From assembly GCF_004522175.1 (NCBI RefSeq), contig NZ_SDEB01000003.1:1-64000 (forward strand): a stretch of 64,000 nucleotides of DNA, in the 5' to 3' direction. The notes under the pieces are model-generated. The model was not told where the DNA came from and ran no database searches. It worked only from the letters and a program-made list of their open reading frames with translations. This document shows, one piece after another, positions 52,126-62,343 of this stretch. Position 1 is the first letter of the stretch. The number at the start of each line of letters is the position of its first letter. The DNA is from Paracoccus ravus. GTDB lineage: Bacteria; Pseudomonadota; Alphaproteobacteria; Rhodobacterales; Rhodobacteraceae. The position numbers and the translations under genes were made by a program.

Positions 52126-52581
52126 ATGATCGATCCGATTGATTCCCGCCTCCTCGCCGCGGTCCAGCGCCGGGCCGATATCACCGCTCAGGAATTGGGC
52201 GAGGTCTTGAACCTCTCGCCCTCGCAGGCGGCCCGTCGCCGTGCGCGGCTGGAGGATGAAGGCGTGATCCACGGCTATGGCGCGCGGCTTGACCCGGCGC
52301 GTCTGGGCCTGACCGTGCAGGCTTTCGTGCAGGTGCAGATGGCCGCGCACAATGCCGATAATGCGCAGGGCTTCGCCCGCCTCGTCGCGACCTTGCCCGA
52401 GGTTGTCAGTTGCTGGACCCTGACCGGAGAAGCCGATTACCTGCTGCGGGTCTGGTGCCCCGATTTGCCAGCGCTGAATACGCTGATCCATCACCGGCTT
52501 TTGCCGCATCCTGCAGTGGCGCGGGTGCAAAGCCAGATCGTCATGGACCAGCCGAAACCCGATGCAGGCCTGCCGCTGTGA
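52126..52581 (+). CDS. Lrp/AsnC-family regulator of hpd
   Basis: A 151-residue protein with an AsnC-type helix-turn-helix (about 5-60, IDSRLLAAVQRRADITAQELGEVLNLSPSQAARRRARLEDEGVIHGY) and a RAM/ligand domain (about 65-140, VQAFVQVQMAAHNADNAQGFARLVATLPEVVSCWTLTGEADYLLRVWC). It is divergent from hpd with 134 bases between, as in many alphaproteobacteria, so I infer that tyrosine, phenylalanine or 4-hydroxyphenylpyruvate is sensed. The frame is open upstream to 51943, but that lies over the hpd start and does not fit the family. Confidence 0.92.
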   Translation: MIDPIDSRLLAAVQRRADITAQELGEVLNLSPSQAARRRARLEDEGVIHGYGARLDPARLGLTVQAFVQVQMAAHNADNAQGFARLVATLPEVVSCWTLTGEADYLLRVWCPDLPALNTLIHHRLLPHPAVARVQSQIVMDQPKPDAGLPL

Positions 52582-52622
52582 TCAATGCCGGGCCGCATGC
52601 ACGCGCCCCGGCATTTTTCGCC

Positions 52623-54458
52623 TTATTCCGGCAGAATGCGCACGGCGCCCTTGTCGGCGGACGAGGCGAAAGCGGCATAAGCCTTCAGCGCCGTCGTGAC
52701 ATTGCGCTTGCGCGTCTGGGCGGGTTTCCAGCCCAGTTTGTCCTGCTCGGCGCGGCGGGTGGCCAATTCGGCTTCCGGCACGGCAAGGTTGATCGTGCGG
52801 TTCGGAATGTCGATCTCGATCACATCGCCATCGCGAACAAGGCCGATGATCCCGCCCTGCGCCGCTTCCGGCGAGGCATGGCCGATCGACAGGCCCGAGG
52901 TTCCGCCCGAGAAGCGGCCATCGGTGACCAGCGCACAGGCTTTGCCGAGACCCTTCGACTTCAGGTAGCTCGTCGGGTAGAGCATTTCCTGCATCCCCGG
53001 CCCGCCTTTCGGGCCCTCGTAGCGGATCACCACCACGTCGCCCGCCTTGACCTTGCCGGTCAGGATGCCGCTGACCGCCGCGTCCTGGCTTTCATAGACC
53101 ACGGCGGGACCGGTGAATTTCAGGATGGAATCGTCCACGCCCGCCGTCTTCACGATGCAGCCGTCCAGCGCGATATTGCCCTTCAGCACCGCAAGCCCGC
53201 CATCCGCCGAGAACGGCGCATTGACCGAGCGGATCACCCCGTTCTGGCGGTCGAGATCCAGCGTGTCCCAGCGCGCCTCCTGCGAGAAGGCGACCTGCGT
53301 CGGGATGCCACCCGGGGCGGCGCTGAAGAACTTGTGCACCGTCTCACTTTCGGTGCGGCTGATATCCCAGCGGTCGATGGCCTCACCCAAGGTGGGCGTG
53401 TGCACGGTCGGCGTGTCGCGATGGATCAACCCGCCACGCTCAAGCTGGCCGAGGATCGCCATGATGCCGCCGGCGCGGTGGACATCCTCCATATGGACAT
53501 CCTGCTTGGCGGGCGCGACTTTCGAAAGGCACGGAACCTTGCGCGACAGCCGGTCGATATCGGCCATGTCGAAATCAATGCCGCCCTCATGCGCGGCGGC
53601 GAGGATATGCAGCACGGTATTGGTCGAGCCACCCATCGCGATATCCAGCGACATGGCGTTCTCGAAGGCCTTCTTGTTGGCGACATTGCGCGGCAGGATC
53701 GAGGTATCGTCCTGCTCGTAATAGCGCCGCGCCAAATCGACGACGAGATGGCCCGCCTCGACGAAAAGCCGCTTGCGGTCGGCATGTGTCGCCAAGGTCG
53801 AGCCGTTCCCCGGCAGCGACAGGCCCAGAGCCTCGGTCAGGCAGTTCATCGAGTTCGCAGTGAACATGCCCGAGCAGGACCCGCAGGTCGGGCAGGCCGA
53901 TCGCTCGATGGCCTGAACATCCTCGTCCGAGACGCTTTCATCCGCCGCGGCGACCATGGCATCGACAAGGTCCAGCGCATGGGTCTTGCCGTTCAGGACG
54001 ACCTTGCCGGCCTCCATCGGGCCGCCCGAGACGAAGACCGCCGGAATGTTCAGCCGCATCGCCGCGTTCAGCATACCGGGCGTGATCTTGTCGCAATTCG
54101 AGATGCAGACCATGGCATCGGCGCAATGCGCGTTGACCATGTATTCGACGCTGTCGGCGATGATCTCGCGCGAGGGCAGCGAATAGAGCATGCCGTCATG
54201 GCCCATGGCGATGCCGTCATCGACCGCGATGGTGTTGAATTCCTTAGCGACGCCGCCCGCAGCCTCGATCTCGCGCGCGACGAGCTGGCCAAGGTCCTTC
54301 AAATGGACATGGCCGGGGACGAATTGCGTGAAGGAGTTCACCACGGCGATAATCGGCTTGCCGAAGTCCCCGTCCTTCATCCCGGTCGCGCGCCAGAGGC
54401 CACGGGCCCCTGCCATATTGCGGCCATGCGTCGAGGTGCGAGAGCGATAGGCTGGCAT
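52623..54458 (-). CDS. ilvD: Dihydroxy-acid dehydratase
   Basis: A 611-residue IlvD near the E. coli length of 616, and clearly distinct from the pentonate-type paralogue at 43407. The start [27 protein letters not shown], the Fe-S cysteines in [11 protein letters not shown] and [26 protein letters not shown], and the C-terminal [19 protein letters not shown] are characteristic. It dehydrates dihydroxyisovalerate and dihydroxymethylvalerate in branched-chain amino-acid synthesis. The ATG at 54458 was chosen by family start. The gene is divergent from the LysR gene, and no other ilv genes are nearby. Confidence 0.96.
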   Translation of the reverse strand: MPAYRSRTSTHGRNMAGARGLWRATGMKDGDFGKPIIAVVNSFTQFVPGHVHLKDLGQLVAREIEAAGGVAKEFNTIAVDDGIAMGHDGMLYSLPSREIIADSVEYMVNAHCADAMVCISNCDKITPGMLNAAMRLNIPAVFVSGGPMEAGKVVLNGKTHALDLVDAMVAAADESVSDEDVQAIERSACPTCGSCSGMFTANSMNCLTEALGLSLPGNGSTLATHADRKRLFVEAGHLVVDLARRYYEQDDTSILPRNVANKKAFENAMSLDIAMGGSTNTVLHILAAAHEGGIDFDMADIDRLSRKVPCLSKVAPAKQDVHMEDVHRAGGIMAILGQLERGGLIHRDTPTVHTPTLGEAIDRWDISRTESETVHKFFSAAPGGIPTQVAFSQEARWDTLDLDRQNGVIRSVNAPFSADGGLAVLKGNIALDGCIVKTAGVDDSILKFTGPAVVYESQDAAVSGILTGKVKAGDVVVIRYEGPKGGPGMQEMLYPTSYLKSKGLGKACALVTDGRFSGGTSGLSIGHASPEAAQGGIIGLVRDGDVIEIDIPNRTINLAVPEAELATRRAEQDKLGWKPAQTRKRNVTTALKAYAAFASSADKGAVRILPE

Positions 54459-54631
54459 ATTCTGTCCTTCCGGATCGGGCCGGAGCAAGGGCCCGGCATA
54501 GTTCGGGGCCTTGGTTACCGCGATGGGCGCGACACTTCCAGTTCAACTTGACGCCTGAACCATTAAAGATGTTGCGCAATCCTGCGCAGCCGGGCAATTC
54601 AAATCATCGCGGATCGGGGAAAGACGGGAAT

Positions 54632-55534
54632 ATGGCCTTCACGCTCAGGCAGTTGCGCTATTTTCTGGCGACGGCCGAGAATCGGACCGTCTCGGGGGCG
54701 GCGCAGGCGCTGGCGATCTCGCAATCCGCCGTGACCGAGGCCATCCGCGAGCTCGAGGCCGATCTGGGCGTGCCGTTGTTCGAGCGCCATCCCCGTGGGC
54801 TGGAAATCACGCCGCGCGGGCATCAGTTCCTGCGCCATGCCCAGCAGATCCTGTCCAGCGTATCGGATGCAAGGCAGGCCATGAAGGTCGAGGCCGAGCA
54901 TCTCTCGGGGCGGCTGAACATCGGCGTGACCTCGCTGGTCGCGGGCTATGTCATCTCGGACGTGCTGGCGCGCTTCCGCCGCGCCAACCCGGCGGTCGAG
55001 GTCGCGGCGCTGGAGGATAGCGGCGAATATCTCGAGCACCTGCTGATCGGGGGCGAGCTCGACGCGGCGGTGATGGTAACCTCGAACCTGCGCGACCGGC
55101 TGGCCTTGCAAGCGGAAATCCTTGAGGTTTCGCCCTATCAGCTTTGGCTGCCCAATGGGCATCCGCTGGCCGCGCAGCCCTCGGTTGCGATCAGCGATCT
55201 GGCACAAGAGCCGATGATCATGCTGCGCCTTGACGAGACCGAGCAGCCGACGCGGCGGCTTCTCGATGCGTTTGGCGCACGGCCCCGCATCGCCTTCCGC
55301 ACCCGCTCTGTCGAGGCCGTCCGCTCGCTGGTCGCCACCGGGGCGGGGATCGCGCTTTTGCCCGCGCTGATCTATCGCCGCTGGTCGCTGGAGGGCGACC
55401 CGATCGTGTCGCGCGATGTCTCGGGTTCGCTGCCGGTGGTGCAGGTGGGCGTGGTCTGGCGCAAGGGCGCGCCGCTTTCGCCTGCGGTACGCGAATTCAT
55501 CCGCACCGCCCAGTCACAGCGTTTCCGACGCTGA
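54632..55534 (+). CDS. LysR-family regulator of the polyamine/aminobutyraldehyde operon
   Basis: A 300-residue LysR protein. The helix-turn-helix lies at about 3-62 (FTLRQLRYFLATAENRTVSGAAQALAISQSAVTEAIRELEADLGVPLFERHPRGLEITPRG), and the periplasmic-binding-like effector domain at about 92-295. The ATG at 54632 follows GGGAAT. The gene is immediately upstream of, and on the same strand as, the YdcSTUV-PatD-like operon, with a T-N11-A type palindrome between. LysR genes are more often divergent from their targets; here control of the downstream operon is inferred from the site and the position. Confidence 0.9.
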   Translation: MAFTLRQLRYFLATAENRTVSGAAQALAISQSAVTEAIRELEADLGVPLFERHPRGLEITPRGHQFLRHAQQILSSVSDARQAMKVEAEHLSGRLNIGVTSLVAGYVISDVLARFRRANPAVEVAALEDSGEYLEHLLIGGELDAAVMVTSNLRDRLALQAEILEVSPYQLWLPNGHPLAAQPSVAISDLAQEPMIMLRLDETEQPTRRLLDAFGARPRIAFRTRSVEAVRSLVATGAGIALLPALIYRRWSLEGDPIVSRDVSGSLPVVQVGVVWRKGAPLSPAVREFIRTAQSQRFRR

Positions 55535-55540
55535 AACCTA

Positions 55541-55598
55541 GCTATCGGTTTTTCCGATAGCGGCATTCTGACAATTGAATTTGCGAAATCGGCATTCT
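55541..55598 (+). promoter_or_regulatory. LysR-type T-N11-A palindrome and direct repeats before the polyamine operon
   Basis: GCTATCGG (55541-55548) and CCGATAGC (55554-55561) flank TTTTT and include the T-N11-A pattern of LysR sites. CGGCATTCT occurs twice (55561-55569 and 55590-55598), 29 bases apart, or about three helical turns. The hairpin could also end the LysR transcript, since it lies seven bases after that stop. The binding-protein gene starts at 55655. Confidence 0.55.
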
Positions 55599-55654
55599 CG
55601 GCTCAGTCTGTTGGCAAGGGGCGTGCGAAGCCTCGGTCCAACAGGGAAAACAAC

Positions 55655-56809
55655 ATGAACAAGGTGCTGAACGCGCTGGCCTCGGGGTTAGCGCTGGTTG
55701 CCGCTGGCGCATTGCCGGTCGCCGCCGAGATGCCGACGGCCTTGGGCACGCCCGAGGGCGCGCTCTCGATCGTTGCATGGCCGGGCTATATCGAGCGCGG
55801 CGAAACCGACAAGGCCTTCGACTGGGTCACCAAGTTCGAGGAAAAGACCGGCTGCAAGGTCGAGGTCAAAACCGCGGGAACCTCGGATGAGATGGTCTCG
55901 CTGATGAATCAAGGCGGCTTCGATCTGGTCACGGCCTCGGGCGACGCCTCGCTGCGCCTGATCGCGGGCGAGAAGGTCCAGCCGATCAACATCGACCTGA
56001 TCCCAAGCTGGAACACCGTCGATGACCGCCTGAAGGATGCGCCTTGGCACACGGTCGACGGCACGCATTACGGCACGCCCTTCATGTGGGGTCCGAACGT
56101 ACTGATGTATAGCACCGAGGTCTTCAAGGAAGCGCCGAAAAGCTGGGACGTGGTCTTCAACGAGCAGACCCTGCCCGATGGCAAATCGAACAAGGGCCGT
56201 GTTCAGGCTTATGATGGCCCGATCTATATCGCCGATGCCGCGATGTATCTGATGAAACACCAGCCGGAACTGGGCATCAAGAACCCGTTCGAACTGAACG
56301 AGGACCAGTATGCCGCTGCGCTGGAACTGCTGAAAGGCCAACGCCAATTGGTCTCGCGCTATTGGCATGACGCCATGGTGCAGATCGACGACTTCAAGAA
56401 CGAAGGCGTCGTGGCTTCCAGCACTTGGCCCTTCCAGGTGAACCTTCTGGCCGCCGACAAGGCCCCCGTCGCCAGCACCATCCCCGAGGAAGGCGCGACT
56501 GGCTGGGCCGACACGCTGATGCTGCACGCGGATTCGAAGCACCAGACCTGTGCCTATCTGTGGATGGAGCACTCGCTGTCCTCGAACCTGCAATCGGACC
56601 TGTCCGTGTGGTTCGGCGCGGTGCCTTCGGTTCCCGCCGCCTGCACCGATGGCCGTGGCCAGCAGACCGCCGAGGGCTGCAAGACCAACGGTTACGAAGA
56701 CTTCGACAAGATCTGGTTCTGGCGCACGCCGACCTCGAAATGCGAGGCTGGCGGCTGCGTTCCCTATCACCGCTGGGTTTCCGACTACATCGCCGTGATG
56801 GGCAGCTGA
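55655..56809 (+). CDS. ABC transporter binding protein for polyamine-type substrate (YdcS-like)
   Basis: A 384-residue SBP_bac_8 protein with a Sec signal (MNKVLNALASGLALVAAGALPVAA). Segments such as ALSIVAWPGYIERGETDKAFDWVTKFEEKTGCKVEVKTAGTSDEMVSLMNQGGFDLVTASGDASLRLI are typical of the YdcS/PotD group. The C-terminal part has several cysteines (AACTDGRGQQTAEGC, KCEAGGC) that may form disulfides. It is the first gene of an operon with ATPase, two permeases and an aldehyde dehydrogenase of PatD type. Putrescine, spermidine or 4-aminobutyrate are likely substrates. Confidence 0.92.
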   Translation: MNKVLNALASGLALVAAGALPVAAEMPTALGTPEGALSIVAWPGYIERGETDKAFDWVTKFEEKTGCKVEVKTAGTSDEMVSLMNQGGFDLVTASGDASLRLIAGEKVQPINIDLIPSWNTVDDRLKDAPWHTVDGTHYGTPFMWGPNVLMYSTEVFKEAPKSWDVVFNEQTLPDGKSNKGRVQAYDGPIYIADAAMYLMKHQPELGIKNPFELNEDQYAAALELLKGQRQLVSRYWHDAMVQIDDFKNEGVVASSTWPFQVNLLAADKAPVASTIPEEGATGWADTLMLHADSKHQTCAYLWMEHSLSSNLQSDLSVWFGAVPSVPAACTDGRGQQTAEGCKTNGYEDFDKIWFWRTPTSKCEAGGCVPYHRWVSDYIAVMGS

Positions 56810-56818
56810 TACCCTTCT

Positions 56819-56839
56819 GCCCGGACCTCGGGTCCGGGC
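56819..56839 (+). repeat. Hairpin between the binding-protein and ATPase genes of the polyamine operon
   Basis: GCCCGGACC and GGTCCGGGC form a perfect 9-base stem with a three-base loop, nine bases after the binding-protein stop. AACCCTTTCT follows, a poor U-tract. It probably stabilises the upstream message or attenuates the downstream genes. Confidence 0.6.
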
Positions 56840-56862
56840 AACCCTTTCTCAGGACAATTCAA

Positions 56863-57846
56863 ATGACAGAAGCTGTGAGCTTTCGCGGCGTGTCGCGCTA
56901 TTTCGGGCATGTCCGTGCCGTCGATGGCGTCGATCTCGATATCCGCGACGGCGAATTCTTCGCCATGCTGGGCCCCTCGGGGTCCGGCAAGACCACCTGC
57001 CTGCGCCTGATCGCGGGCTTTGAACAGCCGACCGGCGGCGAGATACGGATTTATGGCGAACAGGCTGCGGGCGTGCCCCCCTATCGCCGCAACGTGAATA
57101 CCGTGTTCCAAAGCTATGCGCTGTTCCCGCATATGAATGTGCGCGACAACGTGGCCTTTGGCCTGCGCGTCAAGGGCACCGGCAAGGCCGAGCGCCACAA
57201 GGCCGCCGAAGAGGCGCTGGCCATGGTGGAACTTGCCGGTTTCGGCGACCGCCGCGCCGGTGAGCTGTCGGGCGGCCAGCGTCAGCGCGTGGCGCTGGCC
57301 CGTGCGCTGGTCAACAAACCGAAAGTGCTGCTGCTGGACGAACCGCTTGGTGCGCTAGACCTGAAGCTGCGCGAGCAGATGCAAGAGGAACTGCGCAGCC
57401 TGCAACGCGCGCTTGGCCTGACCTTCGTCTTCGTCACCCATGATCAGGACGAGGCGCTTTCGATGGCCGACCGCGTCGCCGTCTTTGCCGATGGCAAGAT
57501 GCAGCAGGTCGGCACCGCCGAGGACATCTATCGCCGCCCGAACACTCGTTTCGTCGCGGATTTCGTGGGCTCTTCGAACGTGCTTCCTGCCGATTTCGTC
57601 GGCGCCGGTCCGAATGGCCGCTGGGCCAGCCTGCGCCCCGAAGATATCCGCCTTGACCCGCTGGGCCATGAGGCCGTGGTCACCTCGCGCGCCTATCATG
57701 GCCGCGTCGTTAAGCTGGGCTTGAAACTGGGCGCGCAGCACCTGAACGCGCTGATGCCCGCGACCGAAGACCTGCCTCAACCGGGCGAAAAAGTCCGCGT
57801 CGGCTGGGACCGCGCCCGCGTCCATATGATGGAGAGCGGCGCATGA
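56863..57846 (+). CDS. Polyamine-type ABC transporter ATPase (PotA/YdcT-like)
   Basis: A 327-residue ATPase: Walker A GPSGSGKT (near residues 39-46), Q-loop in TVFQSYALFPHMNVRDNV, signature LSGGQRQRVALARAL, Walker B LLLDEPLGALD, and a switch His in FVFVTHDQDEAL. The C-terminal TOBE_2 domain (about 235-325) is the regulatory region of the spermidine/putrescine/iron group. It overlaps the first permease gene by four bases (ATGA). It energises the importer. Confidence 0.94.
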   Translation: MTEAVSFRGVSRYFGHVRAVDGVDLDIRDGEFFAMLGPSGSGKTTCLRLIAGFEQPTGGEIRIYGEQAAGVPPYRRNVNTVFQSYALFPHMNVRDNVAFGLRVKGTGKAERHKAAEEALAMVELAGFGDRRAGELSGGQRQRVALARALVNKPKVLLLDEPLGALDLKLREQMQEELRSLQRALGLTFVFVTHDQDEALSMADRVAVFADGKMQQVGTAEDIYRRPNTRFVADFVGSSNVLPADFVGAGPNGRWASLRPEDIRLDPLGHEAVVTSRAYHGRVVKLGLKLGAQHLNALMPATEDLPQPGEKVRVGWDRARVHMMESGA

Positions 57847-58784
57847 CCCTGCCCGCCATCCTTCCGGCCCGTGGCGGCATTGCCGCCCGCGCCATAGACT
57901 GGATGATGCGCCACCCGGCGATGTTCACCTTTCTGATGGTGCTGCCGATCGTTTTGTGGCTGGGCATCGTCTATATCGGCTCGCTGATCGCGCTGCTGAT
58001 GCAAAGCTTCTTTTCCATCGACGAGTTCTCGGGCGTGGTGAAGCAGGAATTCACCCTGTCGACTTATGCCGAACTGCTGCGTCCGGCGAATTTCGACATC
58101 ATCCTGCGGACGATCCTGATGGCCGCTTCGGTGACGCTGGCCTCGGCGGCGATTGCATTCCCCATCGCCTATTTCGCCGCGCGCTACGCCAAGGGGAAGT
58201 GGAAGGCGCTGTTCTATATCGGCGTCATGCTGCCCTTGTGGTCGAGCTACCTCGTCAAGGTCTATGCATGGAAGCTGGTCCTTGCCAAGGAAGGCATCCT
58301 GACTTGGGTCTTCGAGAAGCTGCATCTGACATGGCTATTGGACGGCCTGCTGGCTTTGCCGGTCGTGGGCGGCAACTCGCTTTCGGTCAGCTATCTGGGG
58401 ACCTTCATCGTCTTCGTCTATATCTGGCTGCCCTATATGATCATCCCCGTCCAAGCCGCGCTCGAACGCGTGCCGGGCGCGATGATGGAGGCGGCGTCTG
58501 ACCTTGGCGCAAATCCGGGGCAAAGCTTCCGCATGGTGCTGTTCCCCTTGGCGTTGCCGGGGGTGATCGCGGGGTCGATCTTCACCTTCTCGCTGACGCT
58601 GGGCGATTACATCATCCCGCAGATCATCGGCTCGGGCCGGCTGTTCATCGGGCAGGCCGTCTATGTCCAGCAGGGCACGGCCGGCAATATCCCGCTCGCC
58701 GCAGCTTTTACCGTCGTCCCCATCGTCATCATGGGCGTCTACCTGTGGGGCGCACGCAAAATGGGGGCCTTTGATGCACTCTGA
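57843..58784 (+). CDS. Polyamine-type ABC transporter permease (PotB/YdcU-like)
   Basis: A 313-residue permease with about six helices. [31 protein letters not shown] forms the first. The EAA loop reads [39 protein letters not shown]. The family tail [27 protein letters not shown] is present. Its last eleven bases overlap the next permease gene. It forms the channel with the PotC-like partner. Confidence 0.94.
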   Translation: MTLPAILPARGGIAARAIDWMMRHPAMFTFLMVLPIVLWLGIVYIGSLIALLMQSFFSIDEFSGVVKQEFTLSTYAELLRPANFDIILRTILMAASVTLASAAIAFPIAYFAARYAKGKWKALFYIGVMLPLWSSYLVKVYAWKLVLAKEGILTWVFEKLHLTWLLDGLLALPVVGGNSLSVSYLGTFIVFVYIWLPYMIIPVQAALERVPGAMMEAASDLGANPGQSFRMVLFPLALPGVIAGSIFTFSLTLGDYIIPQIIGSGRLFIGQAVYVQQGTAGNIPLAAAFTVVPIVIMGVYLWGARKMGAFDAL

Positions 58785-59583
58785 TACCCGCGCACCTTTG
58801 CCCCTGAAGATCGCCGCAATCGGTGGATTGGTCTTTCTGCTGGCCCCCATCGCGCTGATTTTCGTCTATGCCTTCACCACCGAGGAGAAAAGCTTCCAAT
58901 GGCCACCGCCGGGCCTGACGCTGAAATGGTTCGGAGTCACTATGGGCCGGGCGGATGTCTGGGCGGCGCTTGCCCTATCTGTCAAAGTCGCGGCGATTTC
59001 GACCTGTATCGCGCTGGTTCTGGGCACGATGACGGCGGCGGCGGTGGCGCGCTCGCGCTTCTTCGGCCGCGAAACCATCTCGCTGCTGGTCATCCTGCCG
59101 ATCGCGCTTCCGGGGATCATCACCGGGATCTCGCTGCGCTCGGCATTCTCGCTGCTGGATATTCCCTTCAGCACTTGGACCATCGTGCTGGGTCACGCGA
59201 CCTTCTGTATCGTCGTCGTCTATAACAATGCGGTCGCGCGGTTCCGCCGCACCTCGGGCGCGCTGATCGAGGCGGCGATGGATCTGGGTGCGGACGGGCT
59301 TCAGACCTTCCGTCTGGTGATCCTGCCGAATATCGGGACCGCGCTGCTTGCGGGCGGAATGCTGGCCTTTGCGCTCAGCTTCGACGAGGTCATCGTTACC
59401 ACCTTCACTGCAGGGAACCAATCCACCCTGCCGATCTGGATGCTGGAGGAGTTGATCCGTCCCCGCCAGCGCCCCGTCACCAATGTCGTCGCCATGCTTG
59501 TCGTGCTCGTCACGGTGTTCCCGATCCTCGCGGCCTATTGGCTGACCAAAGAGGGCGAGCATACCGAAGGCGCCGAGAAATAA
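58774..59583 (+). CDS. Polyamine-type ABC transporter permease (PotC/YdcV-like)
   Basis: A 269-residue permease with about six helices. The first is [23 protein letters not shown], followed by [14 protein letters not shown], a PotC hallmark. The EAA loop reads [54 protein letters not shown]. It starts inside the end of the preceding gene and is followed after 21 bases by the PatD-like gene. It completes the importer. Confidence 0.94.
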   Translation: MHSDTRAPLPLKIAAIGGLVFLLAPIALIFVYAFTTEEKSFQWPPPGLTLKWFGVTMGRADVWAALALSVKVAAISTCIALVLGTMTAAAVARSRFFGRETISLLVILPIALPGIITGISLRSAFSLLDIPFSTWTIVLGHATFCIVVVYNNAVARFRRTSGALIEAAMDLGADGLQTFRLVILPNIGTALLAGGMLAFALSFDEVIVTTFTAGNQSTLPIWMLEELIRPRQRPVTNVVAMLVVLVTVFPILAAYWLTKEGEHTEGAEK

Positions 59584-59604
59584 CGAAATTCAGGGAGTTA
59601 TATC

Positions 59605-61029
59605 ATGCAAACCCAGATGCTGATCGGAGGCTCGCTTGTCGCGGGCACGGAAACCGAAGAGCAGGTCCTCAACCCTCGCACCGGTGAGGTGATCCTGACC
59701 CTTCCAGAAGCGTCGATTGCACAGGTCGAAGCTGCTGTCACCGCCGCAAGCAAGGCATTCACCAGCTGGTCGCGCACCACTCCGGCACAACGCTCGGGCT
59801 ATCTTCTGAAGATCGCCGACCGGATTGAGGCCAAGGCCGCCGAGTTCGCCTCGCTTGAGGCGCTGAACTGCGGCAAACCCGGCCATCTTGCGCTGAATGA
59901 CGAGTTGCCCGCGATTGTGGACTGCTACCGCTTCTTTGCCGGCGCGGTGCGCAATATGTCCGGCCCGGTGGCAGGCGAGTATTTGCCCGGCCATACCTCG
60001 ATGATCCGCCGCGATCCGGTTGGGGTCGTGGCCTCGATCGCGCCGTGGAACTATCCGCTGATGATGATGGCATGGAAGATCGCCCCGGCGATTGCGGCGG
60101 GCAATACCGTGGTCTTTAAGCCCTCGGAACAGACCCCGCTGACCGCCCTGAAAATGGCCGAGATCTTTGCCGAAATCCTTCCCGAGGGCGTCGTCAATAT
60201 CGTGCTGGGCCGTGGCGATACCGTCGGCTCGGCGCTGATCGGGCATCCTTCGGTGGCGATGATCTCGCTGACCGGCGATATCGCGACGGGCCGCAAAATC
60301 CTTGAAGCCGCGACCAAGACCATCAAGCGCACCCATCTGGAACTGGGCGGCAAGGCCCCGGTCATCATCATGGAGGATGCCGATATCGAGGCCACGGTCG
60401 CGGGCCTGCGCGCCTTCGGCTATTACAATGCCGGGCAGGATTGCACCGCCGCATGTCGCGTCTATGCGCATTCCTCGGTCTATGATCGTTTCGTCGCGGG
60501 GCTGACGGATGCCGTGTCCACGATCGGCTATGCCAATGAGGATGACAGTCTGAACGAGATGGGTCCGCTGATCTCGCCGCGCCAGCGCGACCGCGTCGCC
60601 AGTTTCGTCGCGCGCGCACGGGAATCCAACCATATCGAGGTCACCACTGGCGGTGAACTGCATGATGGTCCGGGTTTCTTCTACAAGCCCACAGTTATTG
60701 CCGGGGCCTTGCAGACCGATGAGATCGTGCAGCGCGAGGTCTTTGGTCCGGTCGTCTCGGTCACCCGCTTCGACGAAGCCGAGCAGGTCGTGGGCTGGGC
60801 GAACGATTCGCAATACGGCCTTGCCTCATCGGTCTGGACGCGCGACGTGTCGAAGGGCCTCGCGATGGCGGCGCAGCTGCAATATGGCTGCACATGGATC
60901 AACACCCATTTCATGCTGACCAATGAAATGCCGCATGGTGGTCTGAAACAATCGGGCTATGGCAAGGACATGTCGGTCTATGCGCTCGAGGATTACTCGG
61001 CGGTCCGCCATGTGATGATCGCGCATTGA
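59605..61029 (+). CDS. patD: Gamma-aminobutyraldehyde dehydrogenase (PatD/YdcW-like)
   Basis: A 474-residue aldehyde dehydrogenase, near-identical in layout to E. coli PatD (YdcW). Shared blocks are [77 protein letters not shown] (catalytic Glu), [15 protein letters not shown] (catalytic Cys), and [21 protein letters not shown]. It oxidises 4-aminobutyraldehyde from putrescine to 4-aminobutyrate with NAD. The operon order binding protein, ATPase, permeases, dehydrogenase equals ydcSTUVW of E. coli. AGGGAGTT precedes the start. A strong terminator follows. Confidence 0.95.
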   Translation: MQTQMLIGGSLVAGTETEEQVLNPRTGEVILTLPEASIAQVEAAVTAASKAFTSWSRTTPAQRSGYLLKIADRIEAKAAEFASLEALNCGKPGHLALNDELPAIVDCYRFFAGAVRNMSGPVAGEYLPGHTSMIRRDPVGVVASIAPWNYPLMMMAWKIAPAIAAGNTVVFKPSEQTPLTALKMAEIFAEILPEGVVNIVLGRGDTVGSALIGHPSVAMISLTGDIATGRKILEAATKTIKRTHLELGGKAPVIIMEDADIEATVAGLRAFGYYNAGQDCTAACRVYAHSSVYDRFVAGLTDAVSTIGYANEDDSLNEMGPLISPRQRDRVASFVARARESNHIEVTTGGELHDGPGFFYKPTVIAGALQTDEIVQREVFGPVVSVTRFDEAEQVVGWANDSQYGLASSVWTRDVSKGLAMAAQLQYGCTWINTHFMLTNEMPHGGLKQSGYGKDMSVYALEDYSAVRHVMIAH

Positions 61030-61036
61030 GGCTTGG

Positions 61037-61063
61037 GGCGGCGGGGAAACCCGCCGCCTTTTT
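61037..61063 (+). terminator. Intrinsic terminator of the polyamine operon
   Basis: GGCGGCGGG and CCCGCCGCC form a perfect 9-base stem with a GAAA tetraloop, followed by TTTTT. It begins seven bases after the patD stop and touches the stop of the convergent gene at 61062. Confidence 0.93.
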
Positions 61064-62024
61064 ACGATTTGCCGCCCAGCGGGATCGTCATGTTGAACAG
61101 GATGGCATCGCCCTCAAGGCGGTTCGTGGCGTCGAATTCATGGAACCAGCGGGCCTCCAGCGTGACCGGGGTTTCCCACCAATTGCCCTGCCACGAAACC
61201 GCCGGACCCAGCGCCGTGACCTCGCCGCGGAAGGGCCCGAATGTGCCCGCGCCGGTATCGTCGCTGATCTGCTTGTAGTAATAGCCCTGCAGCCCCAGCA
61301 TCACGCCATTGGCGAGGGTCTTGCCGACCGCGGCCTCGAGGTGGAACTCGTCGCCGGATTCATATTCGGTATCGTCATTCTCGTCGTTGAAGGTGACGCC
61401 CGCGGCGAGGTTCGCCTGCCAGCCGGTATCGGGATTCATCCAGGTCACCGCCCCGGTCAGGTCATAGGCCCAGTGATTGAAGGCAACATTGGTGCTGCGC
61501 GCCTGATCGTAATCCCCGACCGGCACGTTCACCATCAGCGTGAGCGAGCCCATGACCGGCCCCTGCCCCCAGCCGAGGCCGCCACTCAGCACCGGGTCGC
61601 CAAAGGTGAAGCTGTCCTGGGATTTATTCGCGCTCAACACCGCACCATTGGGCGCGGTCAGGGTCGCGTCGACATTGCTTTCCTTATAGCCCCAGGGAAG
61701 CGTCAGGCCGAAAAAGGGCCGCCCTCCCATGGCCGATCCATCGCCTGACCAGATCACCGAGGACAGGCCGATAAAGGCCTCACCGTCGATCCCGACTTCC
61801 AGCCTGCCGCCCTGCGGGATCGAGCCGCCGTTTTCACCGGAGTAATAATAGAAGGTCTGCTGGGTATAGGTGCCGGGCGGCGGCACCGCGCCCGCCATCG
61901 TGGTCTTGGAGCCAAGGATATACATCCCCGCCCCGCCTTCGACGGCCCAAGCCTGTCCGCCGAACCCGGCAAGCGCGCCCGCGGCCAGAAGATATGTGAG
62001 TGAATTCCGTTGTAACCTACGCAT
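61062..62024 (-). CDS. Outer-membrane beta-barrel protein of the MetA-pathway phenol-degradation family
   Basis: A 320-residue exported protein. The signal peptide ends near residue 27 (AGALAGFGGQAWA). Alternating aromatic strands (GQGPVMGSLTLMVNVPVGDYD, NHWAYDLTGAVTWMNPDTGWQANLAAGVTFND, EFHLEAAVGKTLANGVMLGLQGYYYKQ, PVTLEARWFHEFDATNRLEGDAILFNMTIPLG) match the Phenol_MetA_deg/SphA family of outer-membrane channels. Such proteins occur beside diverse catabolic genes and may take up hydrophobic or amphiphilic substrates. It stands alone; no aromatic-ring genes adjoin it. The substrate is unknown. Confidence 0.85.
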   Translation of the reverse strand: MRRLQRNSLTYLLAAGALAGFGGQAWAVEGGAGMYILGSKTTMAGAVPPPGTYTQQTFYYYSGENGGSIPQGGRLEVGIDGEAFIGLSSVIWSGDGSAMGGRPFFGLTLPWGYKESNVDATLTAPNGAVLSANKSQDSFTFGDPVLSGGLGWGQGPVMGSLTLMVNVPVGDYDQARSTNVAFNHWAYDLTGAVTWMNPDTGWQANLAAGVTFNDENDDTEYESGDEFHLEAAVGKTLANGVMLGLQGYYYKQISDDTGAGTFGPFRGEVTALGPAVSWQGNWWETPVTLEARWFHEFDATNRLEGDAILFNMTIPLGGKS

Positions 62025-62343
62025 GGCGAGTCCCCGCGCTGACAGGATCGGATGTTGAAAGCATTGATGCGCCGAGCGTGGCTGTCAATTTGAACAGCAG
62101 CAAAGAAGCATCTACTGTCACCTTGCTGCACCTACTGGAAAATACCGATCCGATCGCGGGGACTTGCGAAAGGCCTCCTTTCTTCCGCCGGAAACGGACG
62201 AAAAGGCGCAGGCGGCGGGGCATCATTCGCCTATGATCGTGCCGGGGTCCGAATGCCGGGATCGTCCATTCGCATGGCCCCCGGGCAAAGGAATCGGGGG
62301 CTGCGATGCTTCCGACGCGGGCTTTCGGCGACCCGCGGCCGGT
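62025..62343. other. Intergenic stretch between the outer-membrane gene and nasS
   Basis: This 319-base gap holds the promoter side of the outer-membrane gene and the tail of the nas transcript. No gene with a ribosome site is seen. The only clear structure is a hairpin, GCCCCCG (62277-62283) with CGGGGGC (62295-62301), about 43 bases past the nasS stop. It lacks a U-tract and may be a weak terminator. Confidence 0.45.
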
